Source: Trochalopteron elliotii
Lineage: Eukaryota > Chordata > Aves > Passeriformes > Leiothrichidae
Reading direction: 5' to 3'
DNA length: 64,000 nt
Assembly: GCA_024734555.1 (NCBI GenBank)
Contig: JANPWX010000054.1
Span: 9,397,109 to 9,461,108, forward strand
Every line of letters starts with the position of its first letter. Positions within the stretch are counted from its first letter, which is position 1. Positions 11,301-21,722 of the stretch are shown piece by piece. The notes below the pieces were generated by a model. It saw nothing but the letters and a program-made list of their open reading frames with translations. It did not search any database and was not told the origin of the DNA. The translations under genes and the position numbers were made by a program.

Positions 11301-14300
11301 GCTCCAGTGCCTTCAGGTCACCTCACAAATAACATTGTAGGGGTCCAGGCTCTAACTGTAGTGCTTGGGGGCAAGCCTTACCTTGATTTTTGATTTTGTA
11401 ATTAATTACTGATTTTGTGTTCTTTTCATTTTTAAGGCAGTAGTAATGTGGGAGATACACTTCCCACTGGACAGTTATCCAACATTCCTTGGCGCAGAGC
11501 AGGAGTAAAATACACCAACAACGAAGCCTATTTTGATGTCATTGAAGAAATTGATGCAATTATAGACAAATCAGGTAAGATGCCTTGCAAACTAATACTT
11601 GTTTCTCAAGTGTGTTTACATGTAGCTAATGATGTTTTAGATAGAATACAGTCCAACCTTCTTATTTTTTTGCATATGTTTTATATACATGTATTATATC
11701 TTATGTAGAAATATTAAATTTGAAATTATGAGCTTAAATGTATTTCTTCAGTTCATCTTAAAACAGCAATGTGCTCTGGGCTGTTTCGAGAACATCCACA
11801 AAAAGTATGTTTTCTGTTTGTATATTGATTATCTCATAAAGGTGTAAATGGAAAAAAAAAAGTAGTTGAAACATGATGAGAAAATTATCTCCTGTTGTTC
11901 CTGCCAACAATGTACTATAGTCCTTGAAGGCCCTCAAGTGAGCAAGACAAAATCCTTCATTACCTTTCTTGTAATAGCAAGATAAACTTGGTGCAAAAGA
12001 GTTGGACAGTATTGTTTTCCTTATATTTAAACTGGAGCCAGATATTATGAAGCATAATAGTACTCCTTTCTTTTCTGTGAATGACACGTATCATTTTCAA
12101 ATACAAAAGTCTTTATTCTGAGATTTAACTTTGAGGAGTAACCTGATAACTTGTATGCCAAGAAAAAGGAAAAAAATTATGCAAAAAGAAAACTGCAAAG
12201 CTGTGGGCTGGAAGCTGCTGTTTTGTTCAGTACTGGGGCCAGCAGTTAGCAAGGGTGAAGAGTGCAGGACACCCTTTTGTGGTGGTATGGGACAGTAACC
12301 TGACTATTCATTCAGTGCTGCTGTTGTAGCAGTGTCAGTGTCAGTTTGGTTCTGTACACCTCCTCAGCAAATGCTTTGGCCACCGTTGAAGTGGATAGTC
12401 ATAAACAGCTGTTGTGCAGTTCTCCCAGTCTTGAATCTAAAAGAAGGTGGTCCTTACAGGGCCCTTATGGAACATGCTGGTGACTGTTACTGTCACAGTT
12501 CCTCAGGATTCCCAGGAGTAGTGTGAGTGCTTAGTCTGAGAAGGTGCAATCAAGACCATGGTGAATTTCTGTGTGTATTTCAGGTGAAACCAGTGTGCAG
12601 CCAGTGTTTCATTTCCTACTGAGGGTCTGCTGCAGTAGACATAGCTACTCTTTTCTGCTCTGGTCCCTTGGGGACTAGCAATGCCAGAACCCTTCTTTAT
12701 AGCCTTCACTAGGACTAAGGTAGATAAGGTTGCTCCCCTTGAATAGGGAAGTTATCTTGTTTCATAGGGATATGGTGAACTGCTTTAACCTGAAACAGGA
12801 TCCCTTCTTTTCAAACAAAGTATAAAACCACCATTTCTCCTTCCCCTCACCTAGATGAGCCAGTGTCTACCTATCTTCTAAAATTACCTTTGCATGTGGA
12901 GCTAATTAATTAGTCCAGAGTCCTGCTTATGCCTTTCTGTACTTAGAGGGAATTTCAGGAAATGAGCATTTCCTGGGTGAAATGCTTGGTACTCTTGCTT
13001 TGGGCTTTAGGGTTTTTTGTTATAGCTTTATTTAAAATCAAGATGAATATTTAATTTCATTGTTAAACAACCTTTACTTGTGAAAGCCAAATTTAGCTGG
13101 AGCTTTATAGCACCACGTTACTGCATTTTGACATTGACTCTTTTGATGAGCTTCAACTTCCCTGCACCACTACACAACTTGCTAGTTTTCTGGAGACTGA
13201 GGACAGGGATGGAAGAAAAGATTCATCCCTGGTGTGTTATGAAATTCTTATTTGCTTATTTCTGGCAACCAGTTCAAGCACATCCAGTACAAGTCCTGTG
13301 TAACAGCTGGCACAAATATAATTAACCAGTTTGGGACAGGCTGTTTGCTCTGGCTCGTGTATTTTAGCAAGCTGCCCAGGACACAGGTAACTGGAATGAC
13401 CTTTCCTAGCTGGGCTTGGCATGTTGTTGAGTGTTGTGCAAATGTCCTCTGTGCCCTCTAGCTGCACTTCACCACATCTGTTAGGCCTTTCATAATAATG
13501 TTAAGTCAAGTGTCTTGTTTTTGCCTGCAGGTTCCACAGTCTTTGCAGAAATCCAAGGTGTTATCGATTCGTGTATTAAACTCTCAGGAATGCCAGATCT
13601 CTCTCTTTCTTTCATGGTAAATTCAGCCTATATGTGGGAACCTTAATTGCTCAGGATTTATTTTTCTTAGTGATCAGGGTTAAACAACTTTAAGATCGCT
13701 ATCACTATTTCATGTGTTACACATATGAAAAGTAACAAATTTTGCATTATATTGTAGAAGCTGCATTGTTCAGTAGTTGGAATGGCTTTTGTCTGTACAT
13801 AAAAATACCCTCAGAGGAGCTGCTGTACCGGCTCAGATCAGAAACCCATCTAGCTCAGTGCATGTCTCTGATAATGGCTACTCAGAGTATAAGAAATAGG
13901 AATTCGGCAGAGTTCAGTAGCTGGCTCAAACTGCTGGTATTTGATGAGATTTCACTTACCCTTTTGCCACTCCTTCCAGAACCCCCGGCTGCTGGACGAC
14001 GTCAGCTTCCACCCGTGCATTCGCTTCAAGCGCTGGGAGTCTGAGAGGGTCCTGTCCTTTATCCCCCCGGACGGGAATTTCCGCCTCATCTCCTACCGCG
14101 TCAGTTCCCAGAAGTGCGTTTCCATTCTCACACTGCTCCTCCAGCCACACCACCTGCTGCCTTCCACCTGAGTGAGGGCACAGTCCTCCTTGCTAGGGGG
14201 CAATTTGCCTTGCTCTGAAATGGGTGTGCTCAGGTTTTGTCTCACCTGTTCTTCCCTCCCCACTAAAAGAAGCCAACCATTTTTCAGTGACTTGCAGATC

Positions 14301-17300
14301 CTCAGCAATAATTTTTCAGTGGAGTAAATCACACATGACAGTGATACAGGACTGTTCAGTCCTACTAACTGTTGTTGGTGCTAGATGCTTTATGGGTAAG
14401 TCTTTGTGCACATGGAGGACTCTGAACTTCATGAAGAGAGTAATGCAAAAAAAGTCCAAACTGCAGACATTTGCAAACTAAACCCTGATCTGACTGGTGG
14501 CCCTTCTGAGATTTGGATCGGTGAGATTATTTAAAAAACAAACAAACAAAAAAAAACAACAGATGAAGAGAGCTAGGACAAGGTATTTGGAAGAAAATAA
14601 AGAAAATATTATTTTCCTGTGATTCTCTGCTAATAAAATAATTTCAGCAATGATGCTGAGGAGCAGAGCATCACTTATCACTTCTGAAACAAACCAGTTC
14701 TAACTTGAACACCTACCAGAAACACAAGAACCATTCATGAGAAAGTGCTTTAAGTTCTCAAGCAGAGAAGTAGCCAGGATGCATTCAGCTGCTGTCTTCT
14801 CTTTTCAGCTTGGTGGCAATTCCTGTATATGTGAAGCACATGATCAGTTTTAAGGAAAATACTTCTTCAGGAAGATTTGATGTTACCATTGGACCAAAAC
14901 AGAATATGGGGAAAACAGTAGAAGGAGTTGTCATGACAGTTCACATGCCAAAGGCTGTACTTAACATGAACCTCACTGCTACACAAGGCAGCTACACATT
15001 TGACCCAGTTACTAAAGTAAGTCTTAAATTTTTATTTATTTAAATATTGAAGATGTCTTTACTACAAGTCACTGACATTGCAGAATACTGGAACAGTGTT
15101 CCACACTTGGCAGAAAACTCTGTTTAGCATATGTTTATGAATTTAAAATTTACCTTTAAAATTTGCTTTTTCAAACTTAGATACGCACCAGCTCTGATTT
15201 CTGACTTTGTCAGTGTCCTTTTCCTTCCCTTCCTCTCTTTTTACCCTGCTCTTTCACCCACTACCATCTTTCCTTAGTGGATGCAGCAGTATTTCACTGA
15301 TAGTTTCAGCCAGGATATATTTTGCAATACATGTTATGAAAACATTTTTCTGAAGAAAATGCACTAGCCTTGAAAATGGTTAGACAGAAAAACTGGGAGC
15401 AGGAGATGAGAAAAAAATTCTTCCAAAAGATCTGCCTAAAGACACACAGGAAAATGAAGTGTCTGAAAAAACATGTGTCTTGGGTTCCTGATTCCCTGCC
15501 TCTGAGTTGGGGTTTGAGACCTAAATTTCATAAAGCTCCTGAAGCCTTTTAGTACCCAGGAGCCATCTTGCTGAAAAGCACTTTGAGCCAAACCATTCTG
15601 CTGGCTCTAATACCCTGCTCTGAGCTTTCTGCTGCCCTTGGAATATCTAAGTCAGCAATTCCTTAAAGTTGTTAGGGAAAGCTCTCCAAGTAGCATTTTG
15701 TTCCAAAAACAATAGACCTTGATCTTTTTAAAAGAAAAGCACCAACAAAAAAACTTCAGGTGTGCTTTCCTCTCTGCAGAAATAAATTTCACTGTGTTTT
15801 TATCGAGAGTTGGAATAACTAGGTGGATTGAAACTGCAAAAATTTTTAAAAGCACAGAGAATTGAGGTTTTTTCTGCATTTATGAATTTGTGATAAGAAC
15901 AAACAAACCACCTCTTGTGAGTAAAGGGCCTGCTTGGTTCCACATTTCTCCAATGAGTGTAAGAATCAATGGCAAACAAGTGAGCCTTGAGAAAGTTAGT
16001 CTGGCTTAGATGTCTCCTTTGGTCCAGTGCCTTGCTCCTACCCTCCTCATTCTTGTGTTTAAGTTTCTATAGTCCTTGCTGCTGTCTTGGCTTCATGGAT
16101 GCAGCTCACCCAAACAGACATCAGGGTCACTTATCCTTAGCAAAGGGGACAAGATGTTCTCAGTGCACAGACCCACACTGACAGGGTGAAAAAAACACCC
16201 CATACCTGCAGGAGCCCTCTCCCAGCCAGTGAGGTAATTCTCAGGGCTCCCAGGCTACTGTCTGTACCCACCCTGCAAGCTAAAAGCTGGACATGAACTT
16301 GACCTCATAGGTTGTTTCCTAGAATGCTACTACTGCTATTCTTTCCTTCCTGACAAGGTGCTAACATGGGATGTGGGCAAAATTACCCCTCAAAAGCTAC
16401 CAAACCTGAAGGGCATAGTGAACCTGCAGTCTGGAGCCCCCAAGCCAGAGGAGAACCCAAGTTTAAACATCCAGTTTAAGATACAACAGCTTGCAATTTC
16501 AGGTGAGTGGATATTACATTAAATTGGTGCTGGCAGAACAAGTTGGTGTAGGAAATGAAGTGGGAAACTGTTAATCATTTAGTTGGAGATGCAGATCTGA
16601 AGTCAGCTTGGTCCAAAGTGATAAAGTCTGATTTACCCAAACCTGACAGTTACCCTTGCTGGAAGGTTTCTTTGCTGGGAATTGTGAATTCCCTATTTTT
16701 TTGCTCAAGAAAAACTGTGAGATGTATACAGAACAATGGATTTTTCTTTGTTGACTGGTGCAGTAAACATGCAAACCTATCCTTTTAGTGAAGATTGATG
16801 GATGATGATTTAGTGAGCTGCTCCTGACTTGCTTTAGCCTTGTACCACTAAAGCTCTTTCTAGTGGTCATAAAGATGCATTAATTTTGAAGAATGCCCTT
16901 CTTACTCTTTCCATCTGAAGCTGGTTAGTTTTCCATCTTTGAAACAATCAGCAAGTAAAAGCAGAATGAAGTCTATAGGGTAAGTGCAAAAGTTAATTTA
17001 AAGCAGACAAGGCCTCAGTCTGCAAACACTTAAATGTGAGTTGTCCCTGTGTAAAATGCTTCTCCAAGCAAGCCTTGCAGGATTAAGGCTTTAACAGTGC
17101 AAGAACTCAAATTCAGAGGAGTAGGAGGATGACTGAAGGCAGTTGATGAGAGTTGGTGGTAGTACACGTGGTACCTTTCTGGATAGGTACCAGGCTATGG
17201 TCTTTTTGACCCCTAGACTGAGTAAAAACTGTAATAACAGTTCCTGTTTAAGAACAAAATCGTGCAGCTTCTCTTAACTAGTTTAAATCTAGCAAGATGG

Positions 17301-17893
17301 AGCTGGTCCAGTGGCTGGACATCAAAGATAACAGACCTGTGAGAAAGCACAAAACAACCTGACACTGTGGGTAATTAATAGCTACTGGCCTCCCTCAAGG
17401 AATAGCAGAGGGATTGCTGATTCTTGCAATTACAGCTCGGAGTGAAAAGAATTCTGAAACTTGTCCCTTGCTTCATCTCCATGACTGGAAAGGAGTGCAG
17501 TGTCCAGGAGCTGTGGAGGATAGACTCGGTTGTTCCATAGTTCATCTCTTGGAAGGAGGATGTTGGCTTAGGGAGTAGAAGAGAAACAAGGTGTTGCCCT
17601 GCCAAGACAGCTCTGATTAGGTGACAAGAATGTTCTCATCTGCTGCTTCAAACCAGATGAACTTGTGAAAGAAAGGAAAATGAGCTTCCTGACCAATCCT
17701 AATGTGCTTCAAGACAGCTGGATTTCTACTCAGACTGCTGTGATTTCTAGCATTCTGCTTTTAACTTTGTACTTGTCTCTGTCTTTTTTCAGGACTGAAA
17801 GTGAATCGCCTAGACATGTACGGAGAAAAATACAAGCCTTTTAAAGGTGTCAAATATATTACAAAAGCAGGAAAATTCCAAGTCAGGACATGA
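8096..17893 (+). CDS. AP3M1: AP-3 adaptor complex subunit mu-1 (spliced, 8 coding exons, 418 aa)
   Basis: Medium (mu) subunit of the heterotetrameric AP-3 coat, with delta, beta-3 and sigma-3. It recognises tyrosine-based YxxPhi sorting signals and directs cargo from endosomes/TGN to lysosomes and lysosome-related organelles. Coding exons: 8096-8368, 8976-9147, 11437-11574, 13531-13616, 13980-14113, 14809-15016, 16358-16502, 17793-17893. All junctions are GT-AG and keep frame; the sum is 1257 nt, or 418 codons plus TGA, the usual mu-3 length. The N-terminal longin-like domain (about residues 1-140, starting MIHSLFLINCSGDIFLEKHW) precedes the mu homology domain (about 176-417), and the protein ends KFQVRT. 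Identity comes from near-continuous agreement with recalled vertebrate AP3M1. The paralogue AP3M2 is similar, but adjacency to VCL favours AP3M1. It converges with VCL. Confidence 0.97.
8403..8694 (+). mobile_element. CR1 LINE 3' fragment (sense)
   Basis: About 290 bp with the standard avian CR1 3' landmarks in order: GAAGGGGGCCTGCAGG, GTGATGGGACAAGG, AACTGAAAGAGGAGAAATTT, GGTTGCCCAGAGAGGTTGTG, TTGGATGGGGCTTTGAGCAA, and the terminal CATTCTGTGATTCTA. It is 5'-truncated, as CR1 copies usually are, and diverged. It lies about 34 bases beyond the donor of AP3M1 coding exon 1. Confidence 0.93.
8976..9147 (+). CDS. AP3M1: AP3M1 coding exon 2 (residues 92-149)
   Basis: Acceptor TTTAG/GATTAC, donor ACAG/GTATGA. 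Encodes DYFGECSETAIKDN through SVVNSIT plus one base of the next codon (172 nt, ends phase 1). Covers the end of the longin-like domain and start of the linker. Confidence 0.97.
9148..11436 (+). other. AP3M1: AP3M1 intron between coding exons 2 and 3
   Basis: About 2.3 kb of noncoding sequence. It contains a G9 run at 10326-10334, a T-rich tract near 10647-10662, and an imperfect duplication in which GGTAGCTCAG (10691 and 10971) and ACCAAGGGTGAGA (10738 and 10987) each recur about 250-280 bases apart. No coding signal seen. Confidence 0.6.
10691..10999. repeat. Paired motif duplication in AP3M1 intron
   Basis: GGTAGCTCAG occurs at 10691-10700 and 10971-10980. ACCAAGGGTGAGA occurs at 10738-10750 and 10987-10999, in the same order but with different internal spacing (47 versus 16 bases). 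The intervening block is rich in AGG/CAGG motifs. Family not recognised; could be an old duplication or an unclassified repeat. Confidence 0.45.
11437..11574 (+). CDS. AP3M1: AP3M1 coding exon 3 (residues 149-195)
   Basis: Acceptor TTTTTAAG/GC, donor TCAG/GTAAGA. 138 nt, phase 1 to phase 1, encoding GSSNVGDTLPTGQLSNIPWR through DAIIDKS. The mu homology domain begins here (VKYTNNEAYFDV). Confidence 0.97.
11575..13530 (+). other. AP3M1: AP3M1 intron between coding exons 3 and 4
   Basis: About 2 kb, AT-rich, with no recognised repeat or coding segment. Short open frames here show no family resemblance. It ends in a strong acceptor, TTTTTGCCTGCAG, at 13518-13530. Confidence 0.55.
13531..13616 (+). 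CDS. AP3M1: AP3M1 coding exon 4 (residues 195-223)
   Basis: Shortest AP3M1 coding exon, 86 nt, phase 1 to phase 0. Encodes STVFAEIQGVIDSCIKLSGM to LSLSFM. Donor ATG/GTAAAT. Confidence 0.96.
13811..13905 (-). mobile_element. Old CR1 LINE 3'-end relic (antisense to AP3M1)
   Basis: The plus strand shows the reverse of an ancient CR1 3' end: GAGCTGCTGTACCGGCTCAG, ACCCATCTAGCTCAGT, GTCTCTGATAATGGCTACTC. It aligns by eye, with mismatches, to the 3' end of the longer minus-strand CR1 at 54040 onward (GGCCCATTTAGCTCAGTATC). It lies about 75 bases before the next AP3M1 exon. Boundaries approximate. Confidence 0.7.
13980..14113 (+). CDS. AP3M1: AP3M1 coding exon 5 (residues 224-268)
   Basis: Acceptor CTTCCAG/AACCCC, donor CAGAA/GTGCGT. 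134 nt, phase 0 to phase 2. Encodes NPRLLDDVSFHPCIRFKRWE to SYRVSSQ within the mu homology domain; this region carries conserved sorting-signal pocket residues in mu subunits. Odd: strikingly GC-rich with 11 CpGs, unlike the other AP3M1 exons. Confidence 0.97.
14809..15016 (+). CDS. AP3M1: AP3M1 coding exon 6 (residues 268-337)
   Basis: Acceptor CTTTTCAG/CTTGGT, donor AAA/GTAAGT. 208 nt. Completes the split Asn codon and reads LVAIPVYVKHMISFKENT to SYTFDPVTK, the beta-rich core of the mu homology domain. Confidence 0.97.
15017..16357 (+). other. AP3M1: AP3M1 intron between coding exons 6 and 7
   Basis: About 1.3 kb with no recognised coding segment, repeat or RNA gene. Confidence 0.55.
16358..16502 (+). 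CDS. AP3M1: AP3M1 coding exon 7 (residues 338-386)
   Basis: Acceptor TGACAAG/GTGCTA, donor TCAG/GTGAGT. 145 nt, phase 0 to phase 1. Encodes VLTWDVGKITPQKLPNLKG to NIQFKIQQLAIS. Confidence 0.97.
16503..17792 (+). other. AP3M1: AP3M1 last intron
   Basis: About 1.3 kb, noncoding. Ends with a long pyrimidine tract (TGTCTCTGTCTTTTTTCAG) before the terminal exon. No repeat or RNA gene recognised. Confidence 0.6.
17793..17893 (+). CDS. AP3M1: AP3M1 terminal coding exon (residues 386-418, stop)
   Basis: Encodes GLKVNRLDMYGEKYKPFKGV to KAGKFQVRT followed by TGA at 17891-17893. The C-terminus matches the conserved mu-3 end, giving 418 aa overall. Confidence 0.97.
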
Positions 17894-18825
17894 GAAGATG
17901 CTAAGAGGAAATTCCCCTTAAAAAAACTTGACTGCTTAGTGACTTATGTTGGTTAGGTGCCAATTAATTAATAGACACTGATTAGTTTGGGATCAAAGCA
18001 TTTGTGCACAGCAGCTCTTAAAATGAAAGCATAGCTTAGTTTTTCTTAATATGGCTTTAAAATAAGGTACTTTTTTTCTATTACACTTTCACTCTTTTTT
18101 TACTGAATTGTTGTGCTGGTGAATAGTTTGATATGGGCAACCCACAAAATGTTGCAAACACTACACTGCCAGTCAGATACCAAAGCCCTGAGGTCAAGCA
18201 CATTCTGAAGGCCAGACAGGCCACTGGATAAGTCTTCTCGTGGCATGTTTTGCTGCTGCAGCTGCCTGCAAAGAAAGCTCAGTTCCACCCACAGCCAGCT
18301 GCAAGCTGGCATTCCACAAAGCAGGACATAATCCCTTCAGAAATAGAGAGCAGCAGTGAGAGGGGCAGGGGTCCCCCCAGGGCCTGCGACATTGCAAGTG
18401 ACACTCCTGAAAAAGCTTCTGATGAAGTAAAAATAATTTCTGTGTTGTTTACAAGAAATCGCCTTTCTTAAGAAGCATTTGCCTTAATCAGCTTTCATTT
18501 CTGCCATCTGCAGATGAGCTGATAAAAATAACATCCTGCATTAAATCTGGGAGGTGATTGTTGCTTCAGTAATCCACTTTCTTTCCATTCAATCTCGTGA
18601 TCCCCATCATTTTTTTAAAGAATACAGTTGCAGAGAGTACGATCTATTTTTTATGTGAAGCCTTTGCTTTGATTTAGATGTTCCACTCGTTTGAAGTGGA
18701 TGCCACCAGGTCTGTGCAGTGTGTACCTTCAGGCATAGCTTTTTAGATAGCACAATAGAAGTCTTAAGTGTATTTAATGGTTGTGTGCTTTAATGTTCTG
18801 AAATAAAGGGAACTCTACTGCAAAT
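17894..18825 (+). other. AP3M1: AP3M1 3'UTR
   Basis: About 0.93 kb from the stop codon to just past the AATAAA at 18802-18807. A GT-rich stretch (AAATGTTTGTGCTCTGG) near 18841-18857 fits a downstream cleavage element. A later AATAAA near 19475 could serve a longer form. End inferred, no transcript evidence. Confidence 0.6.
18802..18807 (+). terminator. AP3M1: AP3M1 candidate polyadenylation signal AATAAA
   Basis: Canonical AATAAA about 910 bases after the stop codon, with GT-rich sequence 35-50 bases downstream. Confidence 0.6.
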
Positions 18826-18829
18826 ATGT

Positions 18830-20525
18830 CTCACCTTATGAAATGTTTGTGCTCTGGTAAACTATTTATGATGATCTTAAGCAGGAGGCATCTGGTAACA
18901 CCATTAAACAATGACTATTTGCTACATCTTTACTGAACTTGATCACTGTGCAACAGCTGCTTAGTTTTAAAAGGCTGTTAGGAACACAACAGGTAAAGTC
19001 CCTTTCATATTTCTTATTTTTAAATAGAAGACAACTATTTATTTATGATAGTTCAAAGACTCAACAGTCAGAGCAAAGCTGACTGAACTTCCTGTTCTAC
19101 ACCAACAAAAACATCTGTCTAAACCAGTACATACCACAGAGTAGCTATCAGATTTCAAACCATGCATTTGGTCAGTGTTAATTAAGGGTGGGATATGGGA
19201 GAGCCTCTGTTTCTCTAACCGGTTTGACTTACAAATCAAGTAGGTACTAGCTTTGCTTCAGATGAAGAGTAGGAACCAAAGTCACTCAGTAGTTAAAAAT
19301 TCAAATATTGTGATAAAAAATTATCTAGTCTGGAAAGAGGAGGTGAGATCCATCTGAACCCTGGCAGCAAGTCAGCAAGGAAAGAGATGAGCATACAGTC
19401 TCTGCTTGTAACTTCAGTAATAGCATTAGGGTAAACTTGGCCATAACCATTTTGAATTTCTAAAATTCCAGTAAATAAAACAGCACTATGAAGAACCAGC
19501 ATCTAATAAGATCTTCATTTGTGCAGACACAACCCTGGTTATTAAAAGCTACCAGCTTTCTAGTGTGCCTTGTTCAATTCATCCATCAATTCAGCACTCG
19601 CCCCACAGTTCCGCTCTGTTTTGGCAAGTGGCATCCTTCACTTACTGTAATTGTAGAAGAAATCTTGTCTTCAGAGGTCACTGGTAGCATCCCAGGCTGA
19701 CATCTGAGCAGTTGGAGCTGCTCTCTTCATTAGCAGCCTGGAAATGCTGGCCCATGGCCTTCCAGAGCTGACACCCTTCCTGAGGCAGGACATAAAGAAG
19801 TGTCAGAGCTCCAGTCCCAACCCCAGTGCTGCCTCCCATGTGTGACTGGACAAGGCCCACCTGCTCCAGGAGCTCGGGCACCAGGGAGGCTGGCACAGGC
19901 ACAGAAGCTGTTGGCAGGGAAAGCCCAGCTCATCACCACAACTGTCTGTCAGCAAGAACTGCACTCACTGGTAGGAAACCAGTCTGGGCATGGAGATGTG
20001 TTTTGGCAAGGAAATGGCTGCAGGTGTGTGAGGCCAATACCTTTTCTTGTACATGTGCTGGTTCCTTCTGCATCTCCAAACACTGCAGAAGGGGGCCTGT
20101 GTTCCTGTTCTGTTTAAAAAAAAAAAAAAGGACCAGCATCTCTGAAGAGTAGAGTAATCACCCTTGCACTCAGTTTGAGAAGTCAAATTCACATTAACAA
20201 GATACTGGTCAGAGTAGCAGTTCTTCCCTTACTGACAGGACCAGGCCAAGCCCGTTTGCAAGTTTTCACAATAGAGCAGATCACTGTCAGGCCTCAGGAA
20301 AATCTCCTGCTCTCTCCCTCTGAACAGAGCTTCCAGTAAATTCTTTAATTACTAGTTTGACAGGCACAAAAGACAAAAAACCCTTGGTTTAATCTTCTCC
20401 TGTTTGAGAAACTGTGCACTTTCTGTTCAGAACATGTAGAAACAACTGTTTGTTTGGTTTAGCTTTTTGCTGCTCTTCTTGTTACAGCATCATCTACTGC
20501 TGTTATCATTAACACTCAGAACCTG
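18830..20525. other. Convergent intergenic gap between AP3M1 and VCL 3' ends
   Basis: About 1.7 kb. Contains a GC-richer patch around 19690-20100 and an A14 tract at 20116-20129. Overlapping open frames in the patch lack any recognisable protein and occur on both strands, so they are not called. Transcript read-through from either gene could cover part of it. Confidence 0.5.
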
Positions 20526-20544
20526 GTATTTGTACAAATGCATT

Positions 20545-20550
20545 TTTATT
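20545..20550 (-). terminator. VCL: VCL candidate distal polyadenylation signal
   Basis: TTTATT on the plus strand is AATAAA on the minus strand. It is followed on that strand by a GT-rich segment (CAGGTTCTGAGTGTT), as expected downstream of a cleavage site. Confidence 0.55.
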
Positions 20551-21716
20551 GTTTTAACAGAACCAAAGAAAGGTTGAAAACATTAGACTATACAATACAT
20601 TTTGGTTTATAAACAAAGTTTTATAGTGGTAAAACATTTCTAAGTGACATTCATGGTCTTATTCAAATTTTTGCTGCACTTGAGGTCTGAAGACCAGTAG
20701 TGTTCAAAAATGCAGTAATTGCATAAGGTGGACAAGTATCTCAGCTTCTATAAACAGTTCGAGAACTTAGAGCAAACATTCTGGAAGAATATCAAAGGCA
20801 ACCATGATTCATAACTCTCCTGCAAACATTCCTCAATGAACAAAAAGTGATCTTTGGCATAAACAATTATGTATTAAAGGCATTAGTAATATTGCATTAA
20901 TATCATTCAAGCAACTAAACAGTGATGCTAAAATAACAATAATTAAAAAAAAATCAAAGAGAAGCCTGGATGGCAGGAGCAGGATGAGGGGATGTGAGGA
21001 GCATTGAAAAGCAATACAGGAAGACTATTTAGAAAATCCCTTTAAAATAATCCCTACATATTCAGTGTTATTTACTATTAAATAGAAATTACTACATTAA
21101 AATTATGTTAAAGATCTGATATAAACCAACCAAATGCATCCAGGTTAAGGCTCTGGCACCCCTTCCTTCCTCTTCCTGTTGCAGGTAACTGCAAGAAGAG
21201 AGTACTAAGGAAAGATCCTAAGTACCAAATATTTCATAATACCCAGACACAAGGAGCAAATTCAAGACGAACACACGCCTTGTCTTGCTGAGGTCAGTTT
21301 GAGACAGTTGTATTATCAACAGTTTCACTTCCCTTTTTAGATAACAGTGCAATGAAGGGGTGGAGGGGAGAAGGTCCAAGCATTGAATAACTGTTGCAGG
21401 CAGGTAGAGGACAGCTGACTGTGCTGTGTCTCTTCCTTTGAGCTGTTAAGACTGAGAAGTTTTTCCCCAAGGACACTTCTATTCATTTGATCGTGCAACA
21501 ATTCTCAGCAAATTAAGAGGGCATTATGAGGTCAGTGCTGATTTGGGCAAAAGTCTGCAAGTATTCCTTGCAAATGTAGAAACTCATTCTCAAACAAGTT
21601 TTTCTTTCTATAGGGCAATTAAATGAATGTGTATGAATATACAGCTATGAAGGCATATTCAATTACAAAGGGATAAAACATCACAAGTCTATTTTAGTAA
21701 GGGGAGGGAGTTTGAT

Positions 21717-21722
21717 TTTATT
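21717..21722 (-). terminator. VCL: VCL possible proximal polyadenylation signal
   Basis: AATAAA on the minus strand about 1.2 kb after the vinculin stop codon. It could yield a shorter 3'UTR; no supporting element is obvious. Confidence 0.35.

Noticed and set aside
19800..20152. Overlapping 105-108 codon open frames in the intergenic gap
   Set aside because: Two frames on the plus strand and several on the minus strand are equally open, pointing to composition rather than coding; no similarity recognised.
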